A stretch of DNA of 64,000 bases from Streptomyces sp. ITFR-16 (GCF_031844705.1 NZ_CP134609.1:7006001-7070000); one strand, 5' to 3'. Counted from the first letter of the stretch, positions 1-9,096 are shown. Notes: a model not told the origin generated them from the sequence alone. Numbers and translations: made by a program.

Positions 1-1283
1 CCGGAACCGCGAGCGAGCACCAGGGCGCGCTCATCTACAACCCGGGCGGCCCCGGCGCCTCCGGCATGGCGTTCCCCAAGCGCATCGCCACCAAGAGCCC
101 GCTGTGGGTGAACACGGCGAAGGCCTACGACTTCGTCGGCTTCGACCCCCGGGGCGTCGGCCACTCGGCACCCATCTCCTGCATCGACCCGCAGGAGTTC
201 GTCAAGGCGCCCAAGGCCGACCCGGTGCCCGGCTCCGAGGCCGACAAGCGCGCCCAGCGCAAGCTCGCCGCCGAGTACGCGGACGGCTGCGCGGAGCGCA
301 GCGGGGACATGCTGCCGCACATGACCACGCCGAACACCGCCCGCGACCTGGACGTCATCCGGGCCGCGCTGGGGGAGAAGAAGCTCAACTACCTCGGCGT
401 CTCCTACGGCACCTACCTGGGCGCGGTCTACGGCACGCTCTTCCCCACCCATGTCCGCCGCATGGTCGTCGACAGCGTCGTCAACCCGGCCCAGGACAAC
501 ATCTGGTACCGGGCCAACCTCAACCAGGACATCGCCTTCCAGAAGCGCTGGGACGACTGGAAGGCCTGGGTCGCCGCCAACGACGCCGCCTTCCACATCG
601 GGGACACCCCGCAGAAGGTCGAGCAGGAGTGGCTGAAGCTGCGCGCGGCTGCCAAGAAGCACCCGATCGGCGGCCTCGTCGGCCCCGCCGAGCTCATCGG
701 CTTCTTCCAGAGCGCGCCGTACTACGACTCCGCCTGGGCACCCATCGCCCACACCTGGAGCGACTACCGCGCCGGTGACACCCAGGCGCTCGTCGACGCC
801 GCCGCGCCCGACCTGAGCGACACCGCGGGCAACGCCGCCTCGGAGAACGGCAACGCGGTGTACACCGCCGTCGAGTGCACCGACGCCAAGTGGCCCGGGG
901 ACTGGCGGACCTGGGACCGGGACAACACCCGGCTGCACCGGGACAACCCGTTCATGACCTGGGCCAACGCCTGGATGAACCTGCCCTGTGCGACCTGGCC
1001 GGCCAAGCAGCGGACCCCGCTGGACGTCCGGACGGGCAGGGGCCTGCCCCCGGTGCTGATCGTGCAGTCCACACGCGACGCCGCCACCCCGTACGAGGGC
1101 GCCGTCGAGCTGCACAAGCGGTTCAGGGGCTCGCGCCTCATCACCGAGGCGGGCGCCGGGTCGCACGGCGTCACCGGTCTGGTCAACCCCTGCGTCAACG
1201 ACCGGGTGGACAGCTACCTGCTCACCGGGCGGACCGACCGGCGCGATGTGACGTGCGCCCCGCACGCCACACCGAAGCCGTAG
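1..1283 (+). CDS. Alpha/beta hydrolase, tripeptidyl aminopeptidase family (5' truncated)
   Basis: The reading frame is open from base 3 and enters from outside the window, so the N-terminus and any signal peptide are missing. The visible protein opens with the oxyanion-hole type motif YNPGGPGASG. It then has the nucleophile elbow GVSYG (Ser codon at 402), an Asp in TRDAATP (codon 1077) and a His in GSHGVTG (codon 1164), which together form the catalytic triad. The C-terminal part matches the TAP-like domain of Streptomyces secreted tripeptidyl aminopeptidases (SlpD/SlpE/Tap type). The likely role is extracellular removal of N-terminal tripeptides, though the exact substrate is not readable. 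It converges on the acyltransferase gene, with a strong hairpin between them. Confidence 0.88.
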   Translation, partial: GTASEHQGALIYNPGGPGASGMAFPKRIATKSPLWVNTAKAYDFVGFDPRGVGHSAPISCIDPQEFVKAPKADPVPGSEADKRAQRKLAAEYADGCAERSGDMLPHMTTPNTARDLDVIRAALGEKKLNYLGVSYGTYLGAVYGTLFPTHVRRMVVDSVVNPAQDNIWYRANLNQDIAFQKRWDDWKAWVAANDAAFHIGDTPQKVEQEWLKLRAAAKKHPIGGLVGPAELIGFFQSAPYYDSAWAPIAHTWSDYRAGDTQALVDAAAPDLSDTAGNAASENGNAVYTAVECTDAKWPGDWRTWDRDNTRLHRDNPFMTWANAWMNLPCATWPAKQRTPLDVRTGRGLPPVLIVQSTRDAATPYEGAVELHKRFRGSRLITEAGAGSHGVTGLVNPCVNDRVDSYLLTGRTDRRDVTCAPHATPKP

Positions 1284-1295
1284 CCCGCGGATGAC

Positions 1296-1330
1296 GGGCG
1301 GGCGGCCGGCAGCTCACCGGCCGCCCGCCC
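1296..1330. terminator. Bidirectional terminator hairpin
   Basis: A perfect 14-bp inverted repeat (arms 1296-1309 and 1317-1330) has a 7-nt loop. It lies between two convergent genes, and its right arm includes the last codons of the acyltransferase gene. There is no T-run, as is usual in Streptomyces. Confidence 0.65.
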
Positions 1331-2009
1331 GCTCCTGTCCGGCCGCCTTCACCTTGGCCGCGTACTCGTCGACGTACTCCTGACCGGAGAGACCGAGGAT
1401 CGCGTACATGATCTCGTCGGTCACCGCCCGGATCGCCGCCTTCTCGTTCTCCAGCCCGGCATAGCGGGAGAAGTCCAGCGGTTCGCCGAAGCGGATGGTC
1501 ACCTGCTTGATGCGCGGCACGACCTTGCCGGGCGGCTGGATCTCGAAGGTGCCGACCATGGCGCACGGCACCACCGGCACCTGCGCCCGGATGGCCATGA
1601 CCGCGACGCCGACCTTGCCCTTGTAGAGGCGGCCGTCGTGCGAGCGGGTCCCCTCCGGGTAGATGCCCAGCAGCTCGCCACGGTCCAGCACCCCGAGCCC
1701 CTCACGGATCGCCGCCTGCCCCGCGTCCTTGCCCGACCGGTCCACCGGGATCTGCCCGGCGCTGCGGAAGAACGCGGCGGTCAGCCGCCCCTTCACCCCC
1801 GGGCCCGTGAAGTACTCCGCCTTGGCGAGGAAGGTGATGCGCCGCTTGATGATCGCGGGCATCAGGAAGTGGTCGGAGAACGACAGATGGTTGCCGGCGA
1901 CGATCGCCGCCCCCTCCTGCGGAATGTGGTCCGCCCCCTCGATGACGGGACGGAAGAACAACCGCAGCAGCGGTCCCAGGACCACGTACTTGAGCAGGTA
2001 ATAGAACAC
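1314..2009 (-). CDS. 1-acyl-sn-glycerol-3-phosphate acyltransferase (PlsC family)
   Basis: This 231-residue membrane-associated acyltransferase belongs to the family that acylates lysophosphatidate to phosphatidate in phospholipid synthesis. It has the catalytic NHxxxxD motif (NHLSFSD) and the glycerophosphate-binding motif PEGTRS, and a hydrophobic N-terminus (FYYLLKYVVLGPLLRLFF). The GTG start at 2009 is chosen because a GAGG ribosome site sits just upstream and homology begins there. The same frame stays open for 75 more codons into the neighbouring gene's end, but that extension has no family resemblance. It is probably a single-gene unit isolated by terminators on both sides. The acyl acceptor is not certain. 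Confidence 0.88.
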   Translation of the reverse strand: MFYYLLKYVVLGPLLRLFFRPVIEGADHIPQEGAAIVAGNHLSFSDHFLMPAIIKRRITFLAKAEYFTGPGVKGRLTAAFFRSAGQIPVDRSGKDAGQAAIREGLGVLDRGELLGIYPEGTRSHDGRLYKGKVGVAVMAIRAQVPVVPCAMVGTFEIQPPGKVVPRIKQVTIRFGEPLDFSRYAGLENEKAAIRAVTDEIMYAILGLSGQEYVDEYAAKVKAAGQERAGGR

Positions 2010-2121
2010 GGCACCTCTTCCCGGTCTGCCGGACCGCCGCCACGAGGGTGGCGCTCGGCCTGGTCCGGCCATGACACCTGTCAGTTTCCCGCACAGACGG
2101 CCGATACCCCTGCGCATGACA

Positions 2122-2154
2122 CCGCCCCCTGCCGGTCTGTCCGGCAGGGGGCGG
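2122..2154 (-). terminator. Terminator of the GH6 gene
   Basis: A perfect 14-bp stem (2122-2135 with 2141-2154) has a 5-nt loop. It lies downstream of the GH6 stop codon and upstream of plsC, so it separates the two transcripts. Confidence 0.72.
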
Positions 2155-2190
2155 GTCCGCACGGGGTGACGGGCGCTCGGGAACGAGTGA

Positions 2191-4305
2191 TCAGGGAGCG
2201 GTGCCCCAGGCGAGCGCGCCGGTGACGTACACACCGATCTTCGGCGCGTCGGCGTAGCTCGTGGTGGCCGAGCGGCTGTAGTCGTCCGACTCGTCGAAGT
2301 TGGACCAGTCGCTCTTGTTCAGCCGGAGCTGGATCTCACCGGTGGAGGCGCCGGCCGCCAGGGTGCCGCTGCCGAAGCCGACCTCCAGGTAGTGGCTGGC
2401 ACCGGCCGCCGAACCGGCCGTCTTCACACTGTGCGTCAGCGTTCCGCAGCCGACGACCGCGTAGTCGCAGGCGGTGCCGAACGTGGACGCACCCGACTCG
2501 GGGGTGAACCAGTAGCGCACCTTCACCGTGGACAGGTCCACCGCGGTACTGCCGGTGTTGACCAGCTGGAGGCCCATCCGGATCTGGTTGTCGGTGGCGG
2601 AGGAGTCGGTGTTCTTGTACTGCACCTTCACCGCACCGGTGCCGGTGCCGCCGCCTGCGGAGGTGGTCGCGGAGAGTGCGGAGGAGGCCGCGGACACATT
2701 GCCGGCCGCGTCCTTCGCCTTGACCGTGTAGCTGTAGGCGGTCGAGGCCGACAGACCCGTGTCCGTGTACGAGGTCGTGGTCGAGGAGCCCACCTGGACC
2801 CCGTCGCGGTACACGTTGTAGCCGGTCACGCCGGTGTCGTCGGTCGACGCCGTCCAGGAAAGCGAGACGCTGGTGCCGGTCTTCGCCGTCGCGGTCACGC
2901 CGGTCGGCGCGGTCGGCGCCTGGGTGTCGTCACTGCCGCCGGGGGTGCCGTCGAGCGGCGGATAGGCGTTGCGCACCAGCTCCTGGAACTGCGCGGAGAA
3001 CCAGTGGCCCGCGAGCGGGGAGTTCGGCAGGGCGCCCGTCAGGTTGTTGCCGTTGCGTCCGTTACCGGTGTACGTGGGGTCGCACATCCGGTCGAAGCCC
3101 TTGCCCTCGTCGTTGTCGACGGGGGCGCTGTTGCCGTCCGACTCCCCCGGGGGCTTGGCCCACACGTAGGCGTCGATCCCGGGCTCGGGGGCGGTGGTGG
3201 GACGCTCGCCGATGCCGGCGCCCGCCTGGTTGCACCAGTTGCCCGCGTGGATGCGCCGGTCGACCCGGCCGCCGTCGACAAAGGCGTCCACGCCGGTCGT
3301 CGGCCCCGGACCGGCGGGCCGGTCGCTGCCGCCCCAGCCGTTGCGGGCGGTGTCGATCAGCATGCCGATGTCCGAGGCGAAGCCCTGGCTCACCAGCTCG
3401 GTGCGCAGCGCCTGGGCGAACGACAGCTCGTCGACGTAGTAGTTCCAGTCGATCCACTTGGACTGACGGACCGTGGTGCCGTTCACCGAGTCCGTGATCT
3501 TGACGTTCGGTTCCTTGAGGGCCGAGTAGTTGGCCGTGTTCACGATGAAGCCCGTGACATCGGCGACCGTGGCGCCCTCGGACGTCGCGGCCTTCTTGAA
3601 CTCCTGGGCCGCCGGGGTGAAGTTGGTGTCCCAGCCCAGCCAGCCGTGGTGGGCCGCGTCCACGTAGTTGTACACGTTGGGAATGGCGCCGAGGGTGTGC
3701 AGGGCGTAGCCGACGCCCTTCTCGTAGTTGCCGTTCGCCTTCATCGTCGCGCAGGCCTCGGTGGACCCCGCCGAACCGCCCGCGTTGGTGACCAGGTTGG
3801 GCAGCGAGTCCGGCTCGATGATGGTGACGATGCGCAGGTTCGCGTAGGCCGGATCGGCGAGGATCTCGGAGATCGGGTCGATGTACTCGTCCTTGTAGCG
3901 GTCGAGTTCGGTGGGACCGAGCTCACCGTTGGACGCCAGCGCGGCACAGTCGCGGCCCGGCAGGTCGTAGATGACGACCTGGAACAGGTTCGCGCCCTGG
4001 TCCAGCGCGGTGTCCAGGTGCTCGCGCAGGCTCATCGCGCCGGGTGTCCCCCCGATGGCCGCGATGCGGTCCATCCAGACGAATCCGGGCTCGTCGGCGA
4101 TGGCGCTGCCGCCCGGTTCGGCCGCCGCCTTGGCGGACCAGTCGGGGTTCACGTAGGCCGTGGCGCCCACATAGGGGTTGTCGACCCGGGCCGCCGCCGA
4201 CGCGGTGGTCGGGATGGCCACCGCCAGGGCCGCGCCCATGGCCAGGGCGGAGACTGCGGCCAGCCTTCGGCGTAGCCCGTGCATGATGGTGCCTCTGCTG
4301 CTCAT
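2191..4305 (-). CDS. Secreted GH6 cellobiohydrolase with FnIII and CBM3-type module
   Basis: This is a 704-residue exo-acting cellulase of glycoside hydrolase family 6, releasing cellobiose from cellulose chain ends with inversion. It has an N-terminal Sec signal peptide (MHGLRRRLAA to TTASAAA), then the GH6 domain (about 40-455) with the family signatures YDLPGRDCAA, AHHGWLGW, DTARNGWGG and VWAKPPGESDG. A fibronectin type III domain follows (about 465-550), then a C-terminal cellulose-binding module resembling CBM3 (VQYKNTDSS, DNQIRMGL, LNKSDWSNFDESDDYS). ATG 4284 is an equally good start because AGAGG lies seven bases before it. The strong hairpin upstream, between GH48 and this gene, implies its own promoter. 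No CebR-type box was seen directly in front of it. Confidence 0.95.
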   Translation of the reverse strand: MSSRGTIMHGLRRRLAAVSALAMGAALAVAIPTTASAAARVDNPYVGATAYVNPDWSAKAAAEPGGSAIADEPGFVWMDRIAAIGGTPGAMSLREHLDTALDQGANLFQVVIYDLPGRDCAALASNGELGPTELDRYKDEYIDPISEILADPAYANLRIVTIIEPDSLPNLVTNAGGSAGSTEACATMKANGNYEKGVGYALHTLGAIPNVYNYVDAAHHGWLGWDTNFTPAAQEFKKAATSEGATVADVTGFIVNTANYSALKEPNVKITDSVNGTTVRQSKWIDWNYYVDELSFAQALRTELVSQGFASDIGMLIDTARNGWGGSDRPAGPGPTTGVDAFVDGGRVDRRIHAGNWCNQAGAGIGERPTTAPEPGIDAYVWAKPPGESDGNSAPVDNDEGKGFDRMCDPTYTGNGRNGNNLTGALPNSPLAGHWFSAQFQELVRNAYPPLDGTPGGSDDTQAPTAPTGVTATAKTGTSVSLSWTASTDDTGVTGYNVYRDGVQVGSSTTTSYTDTGLSASTAYSYTVKAKDAAGNVSAASSALSATTSAGGGTGTGAVKVQYKNTDSSATDNQIRMGLQLVNTGSTAVDLSTVKVRYWFTPESGASTFGTACDYAVVGCGTLTHSVKTAGSAAGASHYLEVGFGSGTLAAGASTGEIQLRLNKSDWSNFDESDDYSRSATTSYADAPKIGVYVTGALAWGTAP

Positions 4306-4370
4306 TGCGGCTCCGTGCTCCTCTCGTACGCCTGCGGAAACTCCCCGCAGACGGGTTCATGGGGGTGGTG

Positions 4371-4415
4371 CCCGGTGGCGGGCTCAGCGGGGTGAGTGGT
4401 CGACCCGCCACCGGG
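4371..4415 (-). terminator. Terminator between GH48 and GH6 genes
   Basis: A perfect 12-bp stem (4371-4382 with 4404-4415) lies downstream of the GH48 gene and upstream of GH6. A second, weaker hairpin (4332-4337 with 4345-4350) lies closer to the GH6 start, and could be a leader or operator element. Confidence 0.6.
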
Positions 4416-4439
4416 GGTGCGTGGGGTGGGAGGGGACGG

Positions 4440-4523
4440 TCAGGGGGCGGTGCCCTCGAGGCGCACCCCGGCCTTCGAGGCGTCCGCGTTCCCGGCCGGG
4501 TCCGAGAGGCGCAGGCCGGTCAC
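4440..4523 (-). CDS. Possible 27-codon ORF overlapping the GH48 stop (GTGA)
   Basis: A GTG at 4523 overlaps the GH48 stop codon in a GTGA arrangement and opens 27 codons ending at 4440. It reads roughly VTGLRLSDPAGNADASKAG and closes with EGTAP. Third codon positions are almost all G or C. I do not recognise it. It may be a vestige of a former C-terminal extension of the cellulase, or chance in GC-rich DNA. No separate ribosome site is evident. Confidence 0.2.
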   Translation of the reverse strand: MTGLRLSDPAGNADASKAGVRLEGTAP

Positions 4524-7321
4524 GGCTCGACCCCCCAGGCGAGGGCGCCGGCCACATAGGCGCCGATCTTGGAGGCATCGGCGTACGCGGTGTTGGCGGC
4601 GCGGCTGTAGTCGTCGCTCTCGTCGAAGTTCGACCAGTCGCTCTTGTTGATCCGCAGCTGGATCTCACCCGTCGACGCCCCGGCGGCCAGCGTGCCCGCA
4701 CCCCCGGCGAACCCGACCTCCAGACAGCGGTCGGCGCCCGCCTTCGGGCTCGGCACGGCGGCCACCGCGTGGGTGATGGTGGACGAACCGAGCGCCGCGT
4801 AGTCGCAGTACGTACCGAAGGTGCTCGGCCCGCCGTCGGCGGTGAACCAGTACCGCACCTTCACCGTCGACAGGTCGACCGGCGCGCTCCCCGTGTTCAG
4901 CACCTGCAGACCAAGCCGGATCTGGTTGTCGGTGGTGGAGGAGTCGGTGTTCTTGTACTGCACCTTCACCGCGCCGGTGCCCGTGCCGCCGCCGGTCCTC
5001 GTGGTGGCGGTGACCGCCGCCGACAGCGCGGAGGTGTTGCCGCCGGCGTCCCTGGCCGCGACCGCGTAGCGGTACTCGGTGGCCGCGGAGAGCCCCGTGT
5101 CGGTGAACGTCCGGGTGGCCGCGTTGCCCGCCAGCACCCCGTTGCGGTACACGTCGTACCCGGTCACCGCGACGTTGTCGGTGGCGGCCGACCAGGAGAG
5201 CGACACACTGTCGGCGGTCGTCCCGGTCACGGTGAGACCGCCCGGCACGGTCGGCGCCTCGGTGTCGCCGCCCGGCTCGCCGCCGCCCTCCACCAGCAGC
5301 TCCGCGTAGATCGCGAAGGCCAGCGCGAGCGCCGCCTGCGCCCAGAAGCGGTGGTAGGTGAAGACGGGGGCGTCCCCGCCGTCGAGGTAGGCCTGCACCC
5401 TGGGCCAGTCCGGGTCGTCCCGGTACCAGCTGCGGATGCCGATGAACGTCGAACCCGGCTCGACCGGGTCCCCGTTGGGCATGGTGCCCGACCAGCCGGA
5501 CGGGATGTACACCTCGTCGTCGAACCGGTTGTAGTCCTTGCGGGTCTCCGGCACCGAGATGCCCTTGTCCGTGGTGTTGAGCGCCATCGCGTCCAGCAGC
5601 GCCTTGGCCAGCGCCGCCGCGTCCTCGTCACCCGACTTCGCCGCGTAGTAGGTGAGCGTCTTGACGTACGCGGCGCCCACACCGACGTCGTTGGCGTAGT
5701 CCACCACCGAGACGTGCAGACCGGCGTTGGACCCGGGGGACGCCGGGTCCCAGGTGTCGGGCTGCCCGGTCCAGTTGAGTGTGGAGGGGAAGCGGAAGGT
5801 GCCGTCGGCGCCCACCGTCGTCTCGCCGGACGCCCAGGCCACCCACTTGGCGAGCACCGCCTCGGCCGTCGCGTTGCCGGTGACGTAGTAGTACGCGGCG
5901 ACGCGCTCCATGCCCCACGCCTGGAAGCCGAACCAGTTGTTGCTCGCCGGGTCGTGGTACACCGGCTGCCAGTCGTAGGCCATCCCGTAGAACGTCGGCG
6001 TCCCGGCGGGCGGCTTGCTGTAACTGCCCTCCCAGCTGTTGGTGCAGCCGCCGGCGAAGGCGCCCTCGCTGGACTGCAGCCAGGTCAGGAACTCCAGTTG
6101 CCGGGTCAGGCTCCTGGACCAGTCGGACCTGGCCGTCGCCGACTTGGGTGTGAGCGCCGGTACGTTGGACAGGGCCCAGGCCGAGAGCGGGTTCTGGTAG
6201 CCCTGGTGCGAGGCCCCGTCCCCGATGCGCCACGCCCAGCCGCCACCGCTGCCGGCCGCCGCACCGCCCCAGGCGTAGTACCACGACAGCAGGTAGTGCT
6301 GGGAGTCCCGGCCCGAGGCGGCCGGGCAGGAGGACGGGTCGGTGCAGTCGCCGACCCGCTTGAAGTACTTGTCGAACATGGCGTAGCGCAGGTAGTCACC
6401 CATCTTGGCGGCCTTCGCCACCGAGGCCGCGACCTGGCTCTCCTTGCCCTGCTCGGAGGCCCAGCGGTACGCCCAGTAGGCGGCCTGCACCGCGCGGGCG
6501 TCGGCGTCCGGCGCGTTGGTGTACTTCCACTGCTTGGCGTAGCTCGCGTCGCCGACGAACAGATCGAGGTAGCCGTTGGGGCCGCCGTACGCGAAGAGGT
6601 CGGTGGTCGGCTGCGGAACGGTCTCCCAGACCGACTCCTGCGCACCGCGCTGGTAGGTGTTGATGAAGGAGGCCCCGGCGCCGGGCCCCGACTCACCGCC
6701 GGTGCCCGGCTTGTTGCCGTAGCCGTAGGTGTTGTCCAGGTCCATCAGCCAGTGCATGCCGTAGATGTCCATCGTCCCGTAGGACGCGGCGAGTTCGGTG
6801 GCCAGCGGGTCCGTGCCGACCGCGACCGAGCCGTCCAGGGCGGACGGGTATCCGCTGGGCAGCGGGTGCTCGGGGGCGTAGGTCGCGGGGGACGAGGGGT
6901 TGTAGGCGTCACTGGTCGGCTGGTCGGCGTGCTGCGGGATGATGGTCTTCTCCGCCACGGTCCAGGCCGCGTTGAAGGGAGCCCAGTCCCCGGTCACCCT
7001 CCCGTAGGCCGCCTCCAGCCACATCCAGAAGCTGACGGCCTCCGATGTGGTCTGGTGGCCGTGGTCGGGTGCCTCGACCATCAGGGTCTCGACCGAGTGG
7101 TAGGGCAGGCCGTCCGGGCTGAAGTAGCCGTTGGCCGCCGCCTTGATCTTGCCGTACTGGGTGAGGAAGGCAGCGGTGTAAGGGTCGTCGGCCGCAGCGG
7201 TCCGGGAGCCGTCACCGGCCGTCGGCGCGGCCGGCTCGGCGACGGCGGTGCCCTGCGCAAGCCCCAGGGCGAGCATGCTGCCGCCCAGGGCACTGCTGAA
7301 CGTTCTACGAGAAAGAGACAC
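4520..7321 (-). CDS. Secreted GH48 cellulase with FnIII and CBM3-type module
   Basis: This 933-residue family 48 glycoside hydrolase is a processive cellobiohydrolase acting from reducing chain ends. The N-terminus carries SRRTF followed by a hydrophobic stretch, which suits a twin-arginine signal peptide. The GH48 domain fills about residues 45-680, with the catalytic-acid region VETLMVEAPDHGHQTTSEA near its start. A fibronectin type III domain (about 690-780) and a C-terminal CBM3-like module follow. The module is nearly the same as that of the GH6 enzyme, including NKSDWSNFDESDDYS. Only 94 bases without an obvious terminator separate it from the upstream GH10 gene, so the two are probably co-transcribed. 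GH48 and GH6 enzymes act from opposite chain ends and synergise. Confidence 0.96.
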   Translation of the reverse strand: MSLSRRTFSSALGGSMLALGLAQGTAVAEPAAPTAGDGSRTAAADDPYTAAFLTQYGKIKAAANGYFSPDGLPYHSVETLMVEAPDHGHQTTSEAVSFWMWLEAAYGRVTGDWAPFNAAWTVAEKTIIPQHADQPTSDAYNPSSPATYAPEHPLPSGYPSALDGSVAVGTDPLATELAASYGTMDIYGMHWLMDLDNTYGYGNKPGTGGESGPGAGASFINTYQRGAQESVWETVPQPTTDLFAYGGPNGYLDLFVGDASYAKQWKYTNAPDADARAVQAAYWAYRWASEQGKESQVAASVAKAAKMGDYLRYAMFDKYFKRVGDCTDPSSCPAASGRDSQHYLLSWYYAWGGAAAGSGGGWAWRIGDGASHQGYQNPLSAWALSNVPALTPKSATARSDWSRSLTRQLEFLTWLQSSEGAFAGGCTNSWEGSYSKPPAGTPTFYGMAYDWQPVYHDPASNNWFGFQAWGMERVAAYYYVTGNATAEAVLAKWVAWASGETTVGADGTFRFPSTLNWTGQPDTWDPASPGSNAGLHVSVVDYANDVGVGAAYVKTLTYYAAKSGDEDAAALAKALLDAMALNTTDKGISVPETRKDYNRFDDEVYIPSGWSGTMPNGDPVEPGSTFIGIRSWYRDDPDWPRVQAYLDGGDAPVFTYHRFWAQAALALAFAIYAELLVEGGGEPGGDTEAPTVPGGLTVTGTTADSVSLSWSAATDNVAVTGYDVYRNGVLAGNAATRTFTDTGLSAATEYRYAVAARDAGGNTSALSAAVTATTRTGGGTGTGAVKVQYKNTDSSTTDNQIRLGLQVLNTGSAPVDLSTVKVRYWFTADGGPSTFGTYCDYAALGSSTITHAVAAVPSPKAGADRCLEVGFAGGAGTLAAGASTGEIQLRINKSDWSNFDESDDYSRAANTAYADASKIGAYVAGALAWGVEP

Positions 7322-7415
7322 AAATCCTCCATTGGCGGGTGTCGTCGGGGGAGGGAGGAGGCGGGGACGGGGTGGGGAGGGGTGCGGCGGGATCGGCGGA
7401 GCGGTGGAGCAGGGG

Positions 7416-8954
7416 TCAGGGCTCGATGCCCCAGACCGGTTCGCCGCCGACGTAGACGCCGATCTTCGGCGCGTCCGCGTACGAGGTGCCCGTGGTGTGG
7501 CTGTAGTCGTCCGACTCGTCGAAGTCCGACCAGTCCGTCTTGCTCAGCCGCAGCTGGATCTCTCCGGTGGAGGCACCCGGCGCCAGGCTGCCGCTGCCGA
7601 AGCCCACTTCGAGGTAGTGGTCGGCGCCGGCTGCCGGGGAGCCCAGTGCGGCGACCCGGTGGGTGACCGTGGCGCAGCCCAGCGGTGACCAGTCGCACCA
7701 AGTGCCGTATGTGGAAGCCCCGTTGTCGCCGGTGAACCAGTAGCGGACCGTCACGTCCGGGAGGCTGACCGGCGTGGTCCCGGTGTTCACGAGTTGGAGG
7801 CCCGGCTTGATCTGGTTGTCGCCGGGCGAGGAGTCGCCGCTGCGGTACCGCACCTTGAGCGCGCCGGGGTCCCCGCCGTTCTCGCCGCCGTCGTCCTCGT
7901 CGCCGAGCGCGGTGCGCACGGCGGTGTAGGCCGGCTTCGGCAGCAGGCCGTCGTCGTACAGATTGGCCGCGCCCTCGCCCGGGAAGGTGCTCGGCACCCA
8001 GGAGTACTTGTCGGTGTAGTCCCAGACCGTGATGCCGACGCAGCGCTCGACCGCCAGGCAGGCTTCGGTGACCTGCCGGTAGTACGAGGACTGGGTGGCG
8101 AGCTTGGCGGCGTCGGCGGGCAGCTGCATGCGGACGTCGAGTTCGGTGACGGCCACGTCGAGCCCGAGGTCGGCGAAGCGCTGCATGTTCGCCCGCATCT
8201 CGTACGGGAAGCCGTACTGGACGGCGAGATGCGCCTGCATCCCGACCCCGTCGAGCGGTACACCCTCGTCGAGCAGGTCGCGCACGAGGGCGTACATCGC
8301 GTCGCTCTTCGCGCCGAGACCCTCGATGTTGTAGTCGTTGAGATACAGCCTGGCGTCCGGGTCGGCGGCGTGCGCGGCCCGCAGGGCGGAGGCGATGTAG
8401 TCGCTGCCCAGGGCGGTGTAGAAGGGGCTCGTGCGGAAGGTGCCGTCCTCGTTGAACGGCTCGTTCACCACGTCCCAGGCGGTGACCGCGCCCCGGTAGT
8501 GGGTGGCCTCGGCGGTGATGTGGTCGGTCATGGCCGTCTCCACCTGGGCCGGCGGCAGCGAGCCCACCCAGCCGGGGAGCTGGCTGTGCCAGACCAGGGT
8601 GTGGCCGCGCACGGTCTGGCCGTGCTGCCGGGCGAAGTCGGTGATCACATCGCCCTTGGCGAAGTCGAACCGGCCCCGGGCCGGCTCGGTGGTGTCCCAC
8701 TTCATGGAGTTGCCGGGGGTGAGCTGCCCGAATTCGGATCCGAGCCTCGCCGTGTAGGCGGCGTCGGACAGTTCGGGGTTGTCCGTGGCGGAGCCGAAGT
8801 AACGGCCCTGGGCAGCCGCGAGCTCGTGCAGGGTGTCCTGCGGGGCCGCCGCGGCCGGCCCGCCCGCCAGAGTGGTGGCGAGAGCGAGGGCCCCGGCCAG
8901 GAGAGCCGGAAGGCCCGGGGCACGGCTCTGTCTACAGAGCTTCACCAAGTTCAT
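7416..8954 (-). CDS. Secreted GH10 endo-1,4-beta-xylanase with CBM3-type module
   Basis: This 512-residue family 10 retaining xylanase cuts internal beta-1,4-xylosidic bonds. The ATG at 8954 has AGGAAGG eight bases upstream, and the longer upstream frame is not needed. A Sec signal peptide ends near GGPAAAA. The GH10 barrel (about 45-350) shows SMKWDTTEP, the acid/base Glu in WDVVNEPFNEDG and the nucleophile Glu in VTELDVRM. A short linker (EDDGGENGGDPG) leads to a C-terminal CBM3-like module (LSKTDWSDFDESDDYS) without an FnIII domain. It is the first gene behind the CebR-type operator, so induction by cello-oligosaccharides is likely. Some GH10 enzymes also cleave cellulose, so side activity is possible. 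Confidence 0.95.
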   Translation of the reverse strand: MNLVKLCRQSRAPGLPALLAGALALATTLAGGPAAAAPQDTLHELAAAQGRYFGSATDNPELSDAAYTARLGSEFGQLTPGNSMKWDTTEPARGRFDFAKGDVITDFARQHGQTVRGHTLVWHSQLPGWVGSLPPAQVETAMTDHITAEATHYRGAVTAWDVVNEPFNEDGTFRTSPFYTALGSDYIASALRAAHAADPDARLYLNDYNIEGLGAKSDAMYALVRDLLDEGVPLDGVGMQAHLAVQYGFPYEMRANMQRFADLGLDVAVTELDVRMQLPADAAKLATQSSYYRQVTEACLAVERCVGITVWDYTDKYSWVPSTFPGEGAANLYDDGLLPKPAYTAVRTALGDEDDGGENGGDPGALKVRYRSGDSSPGDNQIKPGLQLVNTGTTPVSLPDVTVRYWFTGDNGASTYGTWCDWSPLGCATVTHRVAALGSPAAGADHYLEVGFGSGSLAPGASTGEIQLRLSKTDWSDFDESDDYSHTTGTSYADAPKIGVYVGGEPVWGIEP

Positions 8955-9082
8955 GACAAACGCCTTCCTCTGCCGGGCAGTGCGGAGCGTCACGGGGAGC
9001 GCGGCTGCGGCCCGTAACGCCCTTGCCGCCACCCGGTGTCGGGGGAGAAGGGAGGGGGAGTGGAGCGTGCAAGTCTTGGTTG

Positions 9083-9096
9083 TGGGAGCGCTCCCA
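9083..9096. promoter_or_regulatory. CebR-type operator, TGGGAGCGCTCCCA
   Basis: This perfect 14-bp palindrome is identical to the consensus bound by CebR, the LacI-family repressor that is released by cello-oligosaccharides in Streptomyces. It lies 129 bases upstream of the GH10 start codon, where it could block transcription of the GH10-GH48 unit. No cebR gene is in this window. Confidence 0.9.

Noticed and set aside
4178..7666. A 1,162-codon open frame antisense to the GH48 gene
   Set aside because: It lies wholly opposite a certain gene, and its Gly/Arg/Val-rich product has no family features. Long antisense frames are expected where third positions are G or C.
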